From contig PAQY01000004.1 in NCBI GenBank assembly GCA_002709955.1, positions 4,714-68,713 of the forward strand: a DNA stretch of 64,000 nucleotides, read 5' to 3'. Source of the stretch: Rhodospirillaceae bacterium (lineage in GTDB: Bacteria > Pseudomonadota > Alphaproteobacteria > UBA8366 > Aestuariispiraceae). The notes beneath the pieces were generated by a model that saw only the letters and a list, made by a program, of their open reading frames with translations, was not told where the DNA came from and did no database searches. Shown here one piece after another: positions 37,069 to 46,065 of the stretch. The position numbers and the translations under genes were made by a program. Each line of letters opens with the position of its first letter. Within the stretch, counting starts at the first letter, position 1.

Positions 37069-37096
37069 CGAGCGCTTGCGGGCGAGCGCTTGCGGG
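37069..37096. repeat. Perfect 14-bp tandem duplication
   Basis: CGAGCGCTTGCGGG is present twice in a row (37069-37082 and 37083-37096) in the 87 bases between the divergent gckA and psuG genes, so it lies in both promoter regions. Each unit contains the palindrome AGCGCT. Confidence 0.8.
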
Positions 37097-37123
37097 ATTG
37101 TCGCGACCCTGCCAGCATAGGGT

Positions 37124-38044
37124 ATGAGAAACGCCCTGACCCTGTCTGCTGAAATTCGTGCGGCCCTGGCTGATGGTATGCCCGTTGTCGCGTTGGAATC
37201 GACCGTCATTGCCCATGGTCTTCCCCATCCGGATAACCTGGAAACCAGCCAGGCGATGGAACAGGCCGTGCGGGATACGGGTGCAATCCCCGCCACGATA
37301 GCTGTTGTGGATGGTCGCATTCGGGTTGGTCTATCGGAAGAAGACCGCGCGCATCTGGCCGACCCCGAGGCTGATATTGCCAAACTAAGTCGCCGGGACA
37401 TCGCGGCCTGTGTTGTTGCGGGCGGGACCGGGGCGACGACGGTGTCCGCCACAATGATCTGTGCCCAGGCGGCAGGGATTGAGGTTTTCGCCACGGGCGG
37501 CATTGGTGGGGTGCATCGGGGCGCGGTGGAGACGATGGATATCTCTGCTGATTTGCTGGAATTGTCGCGCACACCGGTGCTGACCGTGGCTTCCGGGGCG
37601 AAAAGCATTCTGGATCTGCCCAAGACGCTGGAATATCTGGAGACACAGGGCGTCCCGGTCCTGGGCTATCAGACCGATACCCTACCGGCCTTTCACAGCC
37701 GGGCCAGTGACCTGCCCCTGGATCATCGCGTTGATACGCCAGAACAGGCCGCGCGCATTGCCCGGCTGCACTGGTCACTTGGCCTGGGTGGTCTGCTGTT
37801 ATGCAATCCGGTGCCGGAAGATGCCGCCCTGGCCTTGGGGGAGGTGGAAACCTGGATCGACGCCGCCCTGGCAGAGGCCGGTCAGGCCGGAATTGCGGGC
37901 AAGACCGTAACCCCGTTCCTGTTATCGCGGATTGCGAAATCATCCGGCGGGCGCAGCCTGACCGCCAATCGGGCGCTGTTGATCGATAATGCCCGTGTTG
38001 GGGCAGAAATTGCCATTGCCCTGTCACAAAGGAATGACGGATGA
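37124..38044 (+). CDS. psuG: Pseudouridine-5'-phosphate glycosidase
   Basis: 306 residues. Cleaves or, in reverse, forms pseudouridine 5'-phosphate from uracil and ribose 5-phosphate. Family segments: VVALESTVIAHGLPHPDNLE near the N-terminus, IAVVDGRIRVGL, the active-site Lys region LSRRDIAACVVAGGTGATTVSATM, and VFATGGIGGVHRGA. Normal length. The usual partner psuK kinase is not adjacent. It is coupled to the HIT gene by an ATGA overlap at 38041-38044. Confidence 0.95.
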   Translation: MRNALTLSAEIRAALADGMPVVALESTVIAHGLPHPDNLETSQAMEQAVRDTGAIPATIAVVDGRIRVGLSEEDRAHLADPEADIAKLSRRDIAACVVAGGTGATTVSATMICAQAAGIEVFATGGIGGVHRGAVETMDISADLLELSRTPVLTVASGAKSILDLPKTLEYLETQGVPVLGYQTDTLPAFHSRASDLPLDHRVDTPEQAARIARLHWSLGLGGLLLCNPVPEDAALALGEVETWIDAALAEAGQAGIAGKTVTPFLLSRIAKSSGGRSLTANRALLIDNARVGAEIAIALSQRNDG

Positions 38045-38451
38045 CGGATCCATTCGAACTGCACCCGCAATTGGCCAAGGATACATATCCTGTCGGCCAG
38101 ACGGACTTATGTGAGGTCCTGTTGTCCCGGGATGCACGCTATCCCTGGCTGATCCTGGTGCCGCGTCAGGCAGACCTGCGCGAGATGCATGATCTGTCCA
38201 ATGCAGACCAGATGCGCCTGATGACGGATATCACCCATATCAGCCAGGCCATGCAAACGGCGTGGCAGGCCGACAAGGTGAATGTCGCAGCCTTGGGCAA
38301 TATGGTGCCACAGTTGCACATCCACATCATCCTGCGCTATCGCAATGATGCGGCCTGGCCTGGTCCGATCTGGGGTGTTGGCGCGGCACAGGACTATTCA
38401 GACGCCGCCCTGACGGACGCGCTGACACGGGCAGCAACCTGCCTCCCCTAA
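38041..38451 (+). CDS. HIT-domain protein
   Basis: 136 residues, single HIT domain of the small alphaproteobacterial type. Core segments: TYPVGQTDLCEVLLSRDARYPWLILVPR at the N-terminus and the signature NMVPQLHIHIILRYRNDAAWPGPIWG. The His-x-His pair is present, but the third position of the triad, usually another His, is Ile, so nucleotide hydrolase activity may be changed. The WPGPIWG end is characteristic of this subgroup. Co-transcribed with psuG. Confidence 0.85.
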   Translation: MTDPFELHPQLAKDTYPVGQTDLCEVLLSRDARYPWLILVPRQADLREMHDLSNADQMRLMTDITHISQAMQTAWQADKVNVAALGNMVPQLHIHIILRYRNDAAWPGPIWGVGAAQDYSDAALTDALTRAATCLP

Positions 38452-38484
38452 TCGCCGCGATACCCCAATCGGTGCTCTCGCGCC

Positions 38485-38751
38485 TTAGTGCGCCTGTTCA
38501 CCCATTGTGAATTCACCGTTTCTGATTCGATAGGGCAGGGTTTCGATAATGTCTGCGACATCATCCTCCCCATGATCCTCTACCAGATCCGTCAGTGCCA
38601 GATACAGACAGACCTCAGACAGCAATTCGCTCGGAATCCCCTCGACGCAGGCTTGGTCCCATACGTCCAAAAACAGGGTCATCACTTTGCGTTTTTGCTC
38701 TTCGGCAAAATCCACCCGGGTCCCCCCGGTCAATTCCATCGTATTTATCAT
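38485..38751 (-). CDS. Conserved small acidic protein of unknown function
   Basis: 88 residues, predicted all-helical and acidic, with no signal peptide or membrane segment. Central helices VDFAEEQKRKVMTLFLDVWDQAC and IPSELLSEVCLYLALTDLVEDHGEDDVADIIETLPYRIRNGEF are continuous and free of low-complexity sequence, so the frame looks real. I do not recognise a domain. The gene faces the HIT gene convergently and is divergent from the Lhr-type helicase. Confidence 0.6.
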   Translation of the reverse strand: MINTMELTGGTRVDFAEEQKRKVMTLFLDVWDQACVEGIPSELLSEVCLYLALTDLVEDHGEDDVADIIETLPYRIRNGEFTMGEQAH

Positions 38752-38763
38752 CGTCCCTCCACT

Positions 38764-38775
38764 CGAACCGGTTCG
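38764..38775. promoter_or_regulatory. Palindrome CGAACCGGTTCG
   Basis: A perfect 12-base palindrome in the 220 bases between the divergent small gene (start 38751) and the helicase (start 38973). Being 13 bases from the small gene start, it could be an operator for that gene. Confidence 0.4.
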
Positions 38776-38972
38776 CCAGAAGGCCCGAGCTGTTAACCAA
38801 GTCGTACAGCGATTCTTTTGCGCTTGTCACCATTCCATTTTTTGTTTTTTGCAAAGGAGCTTAACAGGTGTTGCTAATGCGTCATTACAAGCCGTTAAAC
38901 TGCTAGATGATGTGGTTGAAGAAATACTTTAACGCTATAACGGCGCTCGCCGAACTGCGCTGACGCGCTATA

Positions 38973-41432
38973 ATGACTGCTGATATGACTGAAATTGACG
39001 CCGCCTTACCAAAAAAATTCATCGACTGGTTCCAGCAAAAGGGCTGGCAGCCCCACCGTCATCAGTTGGATATGGTGGCGGCGGATGGGCGGGGTGCGCA
39101 TACTCTGCTGATCGCCCCGACGGGCGGCGGCAAGACCCTGGCTGGATTTCTGCCCAGCCTGATCGATCTGGTCAGCAACCCGACAGAGGGCCTGCACACC
39201 CTCTATATCTCCCCCCTGAAAGCCCTGGCGGTGGATATCCAGCGCAATCTGATGACACCGGTTGAGGAGATGGGGCTGGATATCCGCATCGAAACCAGGA
39301 CCGGCGATACGCCTGCCAATCGGCGTCAGCGCCAAAAGGAAAACCCACCCCAGATATTGCTGACCACACCGGAATCTTTAGGCCTGCTGATCTCTCAACC
39401 GGAAAGCTTCATCCTCTTCAAATCCCTGCGCCGCGTCATTCTGGACGAGGTTCATGCGATTGCTGGCAGCAAGCGGGGGGATCAATTGGCACTGTGCTTG
39501 GCGCGCCTGTCGATCATCGCGCCGGACCTGCGGCGTGTCGGCCTATCTGCAACGGTCGCCTGGCCTGACGATCTGCGCCGCTATATCTCCCCCAATGCGG
39601 ATGCGGAAGAGGTCGTGACGGTGACGGGAATGGGGGCAAAGCGGGCGGATGTGCGCCTGTTGGAAACCGCTGTGCGGCTGCCCTGGGCGGGTCATTATGG
39701 CCTGCATGCGATCCCGGAGATTTATCAGGAGATTAAGAAAACTGAAACGGCGATCATTTTCGTCAATACGCGCGCGCAGGCCGAACTGGTCTTTCAGGAA
39801 TTGTGGCGCGCCAACGAGGATGCCCTGCCCATTGCCCTGCATCATGGTTCCCTGGCGCGGGATCAGCGGTGCAAGGTAGAGGCCGCGATGGCTGATGGCA
39901 GCCTGCGCGCGGTGGTCGCGACGTCTTCCCTGGATCTGGGAATCGACTGGGCGGCGGTGGATCTGGTGGTTCAGGTCGGGCCGCCAAAAGGGGTATCGCG
40001 CATGATTCAGCGCATCGGGCGTGCCGGACATCGCCTGGATGTGCCCAGCCGCGCCCTGTTGGTGCCGTGTAATCGGTTTGAGGTACTGGAATGCCGCTGT
40101 GTCATTGAGGGCGTGGCGGAAGGCACGCTGGATGGTGACCCGCACCGGGACGGTGGCCTGGATGTTCTGTGTCAGCATATTATGAGCCTGGCCTGCGCCG
40201 CGCCATTTCGCGCCGATGATGTTTTCGCGGAAATCAGGCAGGCAGCGCCCTATCGCAGCCTGACCCGCGCGGCCTTCGATGCGGCCTTGCGGTTCGTTGA
40301 AGATGGCGGCTATGCCTTGAAAAGCTATGATCGCTGGAAGCGGCTGTTCCTGACGGCAGCCGGTACCTATGAAGTTGCCAATCCAAGGCTTGCCCATCGC
40401 CATCGCATGAATATCGGAACGATTGTTGAGGCGGTCACCCTGAAGGTGCGCCTGCGCGGCGGCGGCGTTCTGGGGGAGATCGAGGAATATTTTGCAACCG
40501 GGCTTGAGCCTGGCGATACCTTCGTCTTTGCCGGGCGCATGTTGCGGTTTGAGGGGATCAAACAGACCGCGGTGGAGGTCAGTGTCGCGCGCGGCAAAGA
40601 CCCAAAAGTTCCTGCCTATATGGGGGGGCGGCTGCCTTTCACGACGCTGCTGTCAGACCGGGTCCGCGCCACGCTGGCCGATCCCTCATCCTGGGCTGAA
40701 TTGCCTGATCAGGTGCGCGAATGGCTGAACCTGCAGCAATGGCGGTCCCTGCTGCCGGGGCGTGACGGGTTGCTGGTGGAAACCTTCCCCCGTGCGGGCA
40801 AGGAATATCTGGTCGCCTATAGCTTTGCCGGGCGCAACGCACATCAAACGCTGGGGATGCTGTTGACCAAACGCATGGAGCGGCTGGGCCTGGCACCCCT
40901 GGGCTTTGTCGCCAGCGATTATGTCATCGCCGTCTGGGGCCTGCATGCGGCGAAGGATATGGCGGTGCTGTTTGATGAGGATATGCTGGGCGATGATCTG
41001 GAGGCCTGGATGGAAGAAAGTTCCCTGATGAAACGGACCTTTCGCAATGTCGCAGTGATCGCGGGCCTGATCGAACGCCGCCAGCCGGGGCAGGAAAAGA
41101 CGGGACGTCAGGTCACCTTCAATTCCGACCTGATCTATGATGTCCTGAGGCGGCATGAGCCGGATCATGTGTTGTTGCAGGCCACCCGTGCGGATGCCAA
41201 GGGCGGAATGATTGATGTGGGGCGGTTGGCGGAATTTCTGGCGCGGGTCAAAAGTGGCGGGATTCGTCATCGTCGTTTGGATCGGGTTTCCCCTCTGGCG
41301 GTGCCGATCCTGTTGGAGATTGGCAAGGAAGCCGTCTATGGCGATGCGGAGGATCAGCTGTTCGACGAATTGGCCGAAGAATTGATAGAAGAGGCCATGC
41401 GGATAGACCCGCAAGGGGGGCTTCCGCTATAA
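38973..41432 (+). CDS. Lhr-type ligase-associated DEXH-box helicase
   Basis: 819 residues. SF2 helicase of the Lhr-C1 group found with DNA ligase and PdeM in bacteria. Motif I APTGGGKT, motif II DEVH in VILDEVHAIAGSKRG, motif III SATV, motif IV IIFVNTRAQAELVFQEL, motif VI IQRIGRAGHR. A winged helix and Lhr-core C-terminal region follow motif VI. It probably acts in DNA repair with PdeM, whose gene begins directly after the stop codon. The ATP-dependent ligase and exonuclease that complete the usual set are absent here. Confidence 0.94.
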   Translation: MTADMTEIDAALPKKFIDWFQQKGWQPHRHQLDMVAADGRGAHTLLIAPTGGGKTLAGFLPSLIDLVSNPTEGLHTLYISPLKALAVDIQRNLMTPVEEMGLDIRIETRTGDTPANRRQRQKENPPQILLTTPESLGLLISQPESFILFKSLRRVILDEVHAIAGSKRGDQLALCLARLSIIAPDLRRVGLSATVAWPDDLRRYISPNADAEEVVTVTGMGAKRADVRLLETAVRLPWAGHYGLHAIPEIYQEIKKTETAIIFVNTRAQAELVFQELWRANEDALPIALHHGSLARDQRCKVEAAMADGSLRAVVATSSLDLGIDWAAVDLVVQVGPPKGVSRMIQRIGRAGHRLDVPSRALLVPCNRFEVLECRCVIEGVAEGTLDGDPHRDGGLDVLCQHIMSLACAAPFRADDVFAEIRQAAPYRSLTRAAFDAALRFVEDGGYALKSYDRWKRLFLTAAGTYEVANPRLAHRHRMNIGTIVEAVTLKVRLRGGGVLGEIEEYFATGLEPGDTFVFAGRMLRFEGIKQTAVEVSVARGKDPKVPAYMGGRLPFTTLLSDRVRATLADPSSWAELPDQVREWLNLQQWRSLLPGRDGLLVETFPRAGKEYLVAYSFAGRNAHQTLGMLLTKRMERLGLAPLGFVASDYVIAVWGLHAAKDMAVLFDEDMLGDDLEAWMEESSLMKRTFRNVAVIAGLIERRQPGQEKTGRQVTFNSDLIYDVLRRHEPDHVLLQATRADAKGGMIDVGRLAEFLARVKSGGIRHRRLDRVSPLAVPILLEIGKEAVYGDAEDQLFDELAEELIEEAMRIDPQGGLPL

Positions 41433-42143
41433 ATGGTCAGGATGACGTCGGCGATAGGAAAAGATAACAGCGCCTTTGTGCTGAATGGGGCACACTTGTT
41501 GGCCCTGGCGGATGGCAGTCTGTACTGGCCGGATCGGAACACCCTTGTCGTTGCCGATCTGCATCTGGAAAAAGGGTCTGCTTTTGCCAGTCGGGGTCAG
41601 ATGCTGCCCCCCTATGACAGTCGCGCCACACTGGCCGCCCTGACGACAACCCTGACCCGATTGCGACCGGATCGTGTCATCTGCCTGGGGGACAGTTTCC
41701 ATGACGCACAGGCGTCAGATCGATTGCCACCGCAGGATCGGGCGGTATTGGGAAAACTGGTTGCAGATGCGGACTGGATCTGGATCGCGGGCAATCATGA
41801 CCCTGCACCGCCTGCGGATCTGGGCGGCCGCGTTCATGCCCACTGGGTCGATGGCCCATTGGTTTTCCGGCATGAAGCAGAACATGGTTCAATAGCGGGT
41901 GAGATTTCCGGTCACTTTCACCCAAAAGCCAGTGTCCAGACCCGCGCAAGGCGGCTGTCAGCACGCTGCTTTATCGAAGATGGGAAACGCCTGATCTTGC
42001 CAGCCTATGGCAGTTATACCGGCGGGCTAAGTGTATGGCATCCCGCGATCAGTGGTTTGTTCCCAAAAGGATTTTCTGTGCATCTGGCATCGGGACGCAG
42101 CGTTGTTCGGGTGCCAGGCGCCCGATTACTGCGCGCAGCGTGA
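41433..42143 (+). CDS. pdeM: Ligase-associated phosphoesterase PdeM
   Basis: 236 residues, metallophosphoesterase fold. Metal ligand motifs in order: DLHLEKG (D-x-H), CLGDSFHD (G-D-x-x-H-D), IAGNHD (G-N-H-D) and GEISGHFHPKAS (G-H-x-H). This is the DNA damage-response endonuclease family that accompanies the Lhr-type helicase. Its start ATG immediately follows the helicase stop; ATG 41442 is an alternative. A nuclease role is inferred from the family. Confidence 0.93.
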   Translation: MVRMTSAIGKDNSAFVLNGAHLLALADGSLYWPDRNTLVVADLHLEKGSAFASRGQMLPPYDSRATLAALTTTLTRLRPDRVICLGDSFHDAQASDRLPPQDRAVLGKLVADADWIWIAGNHDPAPPADLGGRVHAHWVDGPLVFRHEAEHGSIAGEISGHFHPKASVQTRARRLSARCFIEDGKRLILPAYGSYTGGLSVWHPAISGLFPKGFSVHLASGRSVVRVPGARLLRAA

Positions 42144-42405
42144 TCCCCCATAACGCACTGGACCAGCGAGAGTATCGCCAGTCCAGTGGTGCCCCTGGCG
42201 AATGTGGGGGGGAAGGACCCGCCAGGGACACGGCAAGCGATGCTCACCACGCATAAAGAATTACGAATCTGGTGTGGCGCTGGATCAATCATGTTTGTGA
42301 AACTTTTCTTGAATTTCCCTAATCCGAAACGGGTTTCCAAGGCGTATCACCATTAGGATATCATAAACTCTGCGCATTCGCGCAGGTATTGGGTTGAAAG
42401 GGTCT

Positions 42406-43857
42406 ATGTCAAAAGTCAGTCTTCACTGGTTTCGCAAGGATTTACGCCTGTCGGACAATCCCGCCTTGCGCGCGGCTTTGGCGCAGGGGGATGAAACCGT
42501 TTGCGTGTTCATTCTGGACCCCGACAGCGAAGGCGCATTGCCCGTCGGGGCGGCTGGTGCCTGGTGGCTGCATCACAGCCTAACCGCCTTGGCGCAGGAT
42601 ATCGCAGCACTGGGCGGTCACTTGATCCTAAGACGGGGTCCTGCGCGGCGCTGTTTGGAGGATTTGTGCCAGGAAACCGGCGCGACGGCTGTTTATTGGA
42701 ACCGGTGTTACGAACCAGAAGCCATTGCTCGGGATTCTGAGATCAAGCAGCATTTGAAAGACCAGGGGCTTCTGGTTGAAAGCTTCAATGGGTCCCTGCT
42801 GCATGAGCCCTGGGAGGTTAAAACCAAAATAGGCGGGTCCTATGGGGTGTTCTCCCCCTTCTGGAAGGCGGAACTGGAACTTGGCGATTTGCCCCGCCCG
42901 TTCCAGAAACCCGGCGCACTCAATTCCCCGGCGCAGGCGATTGCCAGCGATACCCTGGCGGATTGGGCCTTGTTGCCGACCAAGCCTGACTGGGCGGGCG
43001 GCATGCGCGAAAGCTGGACACCAGGAGAGGCGGGCGCACGGCAACGATTGGGCGATTTTCTGGATACGATTGCCCAACGCTATGACGATACGCGCAATCG
43101 ACCGGATATCGCCGGGACATCCCGGTTAAGCCCACATTTGGCCTTTGGAGAGATCAGCCCGCGCGAGATTTGGCATATCGCGCTGGACAGAATCCGCACG
43201 GAAAACGGGGCAGTGCTGGATAAGGGCATATGGTCTTTCCTGCGGGAGCTTGGTTGGCGGGATTTCAATCACAACCTGCTGTTTCACAATCCGACCTTGC
43301 CGAAAGAGAACTATAATTCCCGCTTTGACGCCTTCCCATGGCAGGAAGACCCAACCGCGCTGAATGCCTGGAAATCAGGTCAGACCGGATATCCGCTGGT
43401 CGATGCCGGAATGCGGGAATTGTGGCAGACAGGATTTATGCATAACCGCGTGCGCATGGTCGTCGCCTCCTTCCTGATCAAACATCTGATGATTGACTGG
43501 CGGGTGGGAGAGGCCTGGTTCCGCGACACGCTGGTCGATGCGGATCTGGCCAATAATGTTGCAAACTGGCAATGGACCGCAGGTTGTGGGGCGGATGCGG
43601 CACCGTATTTCCGAATCTTCAACCCGATCGGACAGGGCGAGAAATTTGATCCAGACGGCGTTTATATTCGCCAATGGGTGCCGGAACTTAAGGGCATGCC
43701 GACCAATTATCTGAACAAACCCTGGGAAGCCCCCCCAGAGGTCCTGCGGGAGGCCGGGGTTGAGCTTGGAAAAAACTACCCGAAACCTGTCGTGCGCCAT
43801 ATTGATGCCCGCAATCGGGCGCTAGAGGCGTATAATGACATCAAGGGGGCGGCATAA
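42406..43857 (+). CDS. phrB: Deoxyribodipyrimidine photolyase
   Basis: 483 residues. N-terminal alpha/beta antenna domain (LHWFRKDLRLSDNPALRAAL) and C-terminal FAD domain with TSRLSPHLAFGEISPREIWH, LRELGWRDFNHNLLFHNP, GYPLVDAGMRELWQTGFMHNRVRMVVASFLIKHLMIDW and WQWTAGCGADAAPYFRIFNP. The tryptophan-rich electron path is conserved. Repairs cyclobutane pyrimidine dimers with blue light. ATG 42406 has TGAAAGGG ahead. It leads a cluster of lipid and redox genes; the next gene starts 3 bases after its stop. Confidence 0.95.
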   Translation: MSKVSLHWFRKDLRLSDNPALRAALAQGDETVCVFILDPDSEGALPVGAAGAWWLHHSLTALAQDIAALGGHLILRRGPARRCLEDLCQETGATAVYWNRCYEPEAIARDSEIKQHLKDQGLLVESFNGSLLHEPWEVKTKIGGSYGVFSPFWKAELELGDLPRPFQKPGALNSPAQAIASDTLADWALLPTKPDWAGGMRESWTPGEAGARQRLGDFLDTIAQRYDDTRNRPDIAGTSRLSPHLAFGEISPREIWHIALDRIRTENGAVLDKGIWSFLRELGWRDFNHNLLFHNPTLPKENYNSRFDAFPWQEDPTALNAWKSGQTGYPLVDAGMRELWQTGFMHNRVRMVVASFLIKHLMIDWRVGEAWFRDTLVDADLANNVANWQWTAGCGADAAPYFRIFNPIGQGEKFDPDGVYIRQWVPELKGMPTNYLNKPWEAPPEVLREAGVELGKNYPKPVVRHIDARNRALEAYNDIKGAA

Positions 43858-43860
43858 TTT

Positions 43861-45225
43861 ATGAAAATCGCTGTTATCGGAAGCGGCATTGCAGGTCTGG
43901 GCAGCGCCTGGCTGTTGAACGGCGCATATGATGTCACGGTCTACGAAAAGAACGGCACGGTCGGCGGTCATTCCAATACCATCGATGCCCCAACGGGTCT
44001 GGATGGGGCGACGATCCCCGTGGATACGGGGTTTATCGTCTATAATGAACGGACCTATCCCAACCTGATCGGATTGTTTGATACTTTGGGTGTGACCCGG
44101 ATCAAGACCGATATGTCCTTTGGCGTGTCGGTGGATCAGGGGCGGCTGGAATATGGTGGCAGCGACCTTGGCAGCTTGTTCGCGCAGAAGCGAAACCTGA
44201 TTTCGCCCCGGTTCATCCGTATGGTGCGCGATATTCTGCGGTTTTATAAGGTGGCACCCGGTCTGTTATCCTCCGGGGCGGCGGATGGGTTGACGCTGGC
44301 GGATCTGTTGGCGCGGGATGGATATTCCAAGGCTTTCATAGACGATCACCTATTGCCCATGGCAGCGGCAATTTGGTCCTGCCCGGTCAGCAAGATGGGT
44401 CAGTTTCCGGCGGCCAGTTTCATTCGGTTCTTTGATAATCACGGGCTGTTGCAGGTTGAAAACCGGCCGCAATGGTGGACGGTCCAGGGCGGCAGCCGAA
44501 AGTATGTGAATCGCATTCGGGCGGATCTAGGCCGGGATGTTCTGGTCAATCAGGGCGTCAAGGCCGTGACGCGGGGCGATGATCAGGTCACCCTGCATCT
44601 GGAAGACGGGGGCCAGGTGGACTATGACCGCGTGATCTTTGCTTGTCATGGCGACCAGGCCCATCGCCTGCTGGCCGATAAAACCGATAAGGAATCCCAG
44701 ATTCTGTCGCGGTTTACCTATCAGACCAATCGCGCCGTGCTGCATAAAGATGTCGCACAGATGCCCCGCCGTCGGAAGGTATGGTCCAGTTGGAATTATC
44801 TGACGCAACGGGGAACCGACCTGGACACTCGCCAGGTGTCGGTCACCTATTGGATGAACCAGCTGCAAAGCCTGGATCCCGATCATCCGCTGTTTGTCAC
44901 ATTAAACCCAATTCACGACATTGATCCTGGAATGATTTACCAGGAATTCGACTATGATCATCCGGTGTTCGATCATGGGGCCCTGGAGGCGCAGGCCCGC
45001 CTGCCGGAGATTCAGGGGCATGGCGGTGTGTGGTTCTGTGGCAGCTATTGTGGTTATGGTTTTCATGAGGACGGTTTGGGCTCAGCCGTCGCCGTCGCCC
45101 GTGCCTTTGGGGTGGCCGCCCCCTGGGGTCATCATCCTGTGCATGCCATGCAGGCGGTCGGGCCAGTTTCGGATTCTGCTGTTGGTGTCCCAACAGGTCG
45201 GGCCGATAAAGAGGCGGCGGCATGA
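43861..45225 (+). CDS. FAD-dependent oxidoreductase (amine-oxidase fold)
   Basis: 454 residues. FAD-binding start KIAVIGSGIAGLGSAWLLN and GGHSNTID, the DUF3833/cfa-linked NAD(P)-binding Rossmann-like family. Further conserved pieces: VNRIRADLGRDV, DRVIFACHGDQAHRLLADKTDKE and VWFCGSYCGYGFHEDGLGSA near the C-terminus. The family is always close to DUF1365 and cyclopropane synthase genes; in other species it is needed for modified membrane fatty acids in the singlet-oxygen response. Its stop overlaps the DUF1365 start (45222). Confidence 0.9.
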   Translation: MKIAVIGSGIAGLGSAWLLNGAYDVTVYEKNGTVGGHSNTIDAPTGLDGATIPVDTGFIVYNERTYPNLIGLFDTLGVTRIKTDMSFGVSVDQGRLEYGGSDLGSLFAQKRNLISPRFIRMVRDILRFYKVAPGLLSSGAADGLTLADLLARDGYSKAFIDDHLLPMAAAIWSCPVSKMGQFPAASFIRFFDNHGLLQVENRPQWWTVQGGSRKYVNRIRADLGRDVLVNQGVKAVTRGDDQVTLHLEDGGQVDYDRVIFACHGDQAHRLLADKTDKESQILSRFTYQTNRAVLHKDVAQMPRRRKVWSSWNYLTQRGTDLDTRQVSVTYWMNQLQSLDPDHPLFVTLNPIHDIDPGMIYQEFDYDHPVFDHGALEAQARLPEIQGHGGVWFCGSYCGYGFHEDGLGSAVAVARAFGVAAPWGHHPVHAMQAVGPVSDSAVGVPTGRADKEAAA

Positions 45226-46010
45226 CCAACCTTGCGCCCCAGTCTGACGGAACCCTGTATCGGGGGAAGGTTTTTCATAAACGCATGAAACCTTTCGTTC
45301 ATGAACTGGCCTATTCGGTCTTTTCAATTCTGGTGGATGTGGATGCCCTGCCACAGATGGACCAGCGCATGCGGTTATTTGGTCATAATCGCTGGGCGCC
45401 GATCAGCCTGTGGGACAAGGATTATGGGATGCGGGACGGCAGCGCCATTCGGGGCTGGGTCGAGGCTGCATTGCTGGAACAGGGTCTGGTGCTAAACGGC
45501 GGGGCGATCCGTCTGCTGACCTTTCCCAGACTATGGGGCTATGCCTTCAATCCGTTGAGCCTTTATTATTGTTATGATTCCGATCACCAGCTTCGGGCTG
45601 TCTTGTATGAGGTATCGAACACATTCGGCGAATCTCACGGCTATCTGATTCCCGTATCGCCGGAACAGGCGGCCGGTGCGGCCATTCATCAGGAAACCGC
45701 CAAGGTTTTCCATGTTTCCCCCTTTATCGAGATGACATGCCGGTATCATTTCAGCCTGACCGCGCCTGGCGCGCGCCTGTCGGTGCTGATCAATCAGTCT
45801 GATTCATCGGGCGATCCGATCCTGATGGCAAAGCATACCGCCCAGGGGGTACCCCTGACGGATCGGGCCGTGTTGGGGGCAATAATGCGCCATCCCCTGA
45901 TGACCGCAAAAGTAATTGGCGGCATTCATTGGGAGGCGCTGAGACTGTGGCTGAAGGGTGCGAAATATTACCCGAAGCCCCCCGCGCCAACAAAGCATGT
46001 GACGCGATGA
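45222..46010 (+). CDS. DUF1365 protein
   Basis: 262 residues. DUF1365 signature: VFHKRMKPFVHELAYSVFSIL at the N-terminus, then TFPRLWGYAFNPLSLYYCYD, AVLYEVSNTFGESHGY and KVFHVSPFIEMTCRYHF. No known catalytic residues stand out beyond the conserved His/Tyr/Asn positions. Families of this kind co-occur with the preceding oxidoreductase and the following methyltransferase, suggesting one lipid-modification pathway. 4-base overlap with the gene before it. Confidence 0.92.
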   Translation: MTNLAPQSDGTLYRGKVFHKRMKPFVHELAYSVFSILVDVDALPQMDQRMRLFGHNRWAPISLWDKDYGMRDGSAIRGWVEAALLEQGLVLNGGAIRLLTFPRLWGYAFNPLSLYYCYDSDHQLRAVLYEVSNTFGESHGYLIPVSPEQAAGAAIHQETAKVFHVSPFIEMTCRYHFSLTAPGARLSVLINQSDSSGDPILMAKHTAQGVPLTDRAVLGAIMRHPLMTAKVIGGIHWEALRLWLKGAKYYPKPPAPTKHVTR

Positions 46011-46065
46011 CACGACCAAATCGGACAATAGCAAAACCAAAAATACGGATAGGGACGAATTGATA

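Noticed and set aside
42144-42405. RpoE-type promoter ahead of the photolyase gene
   Set aside because: No TGATCC with a TAAG element at the right distance is seen on the plus strand; a partial TGATCC-N18-TAATTC on the opposite strand points away from the gene.
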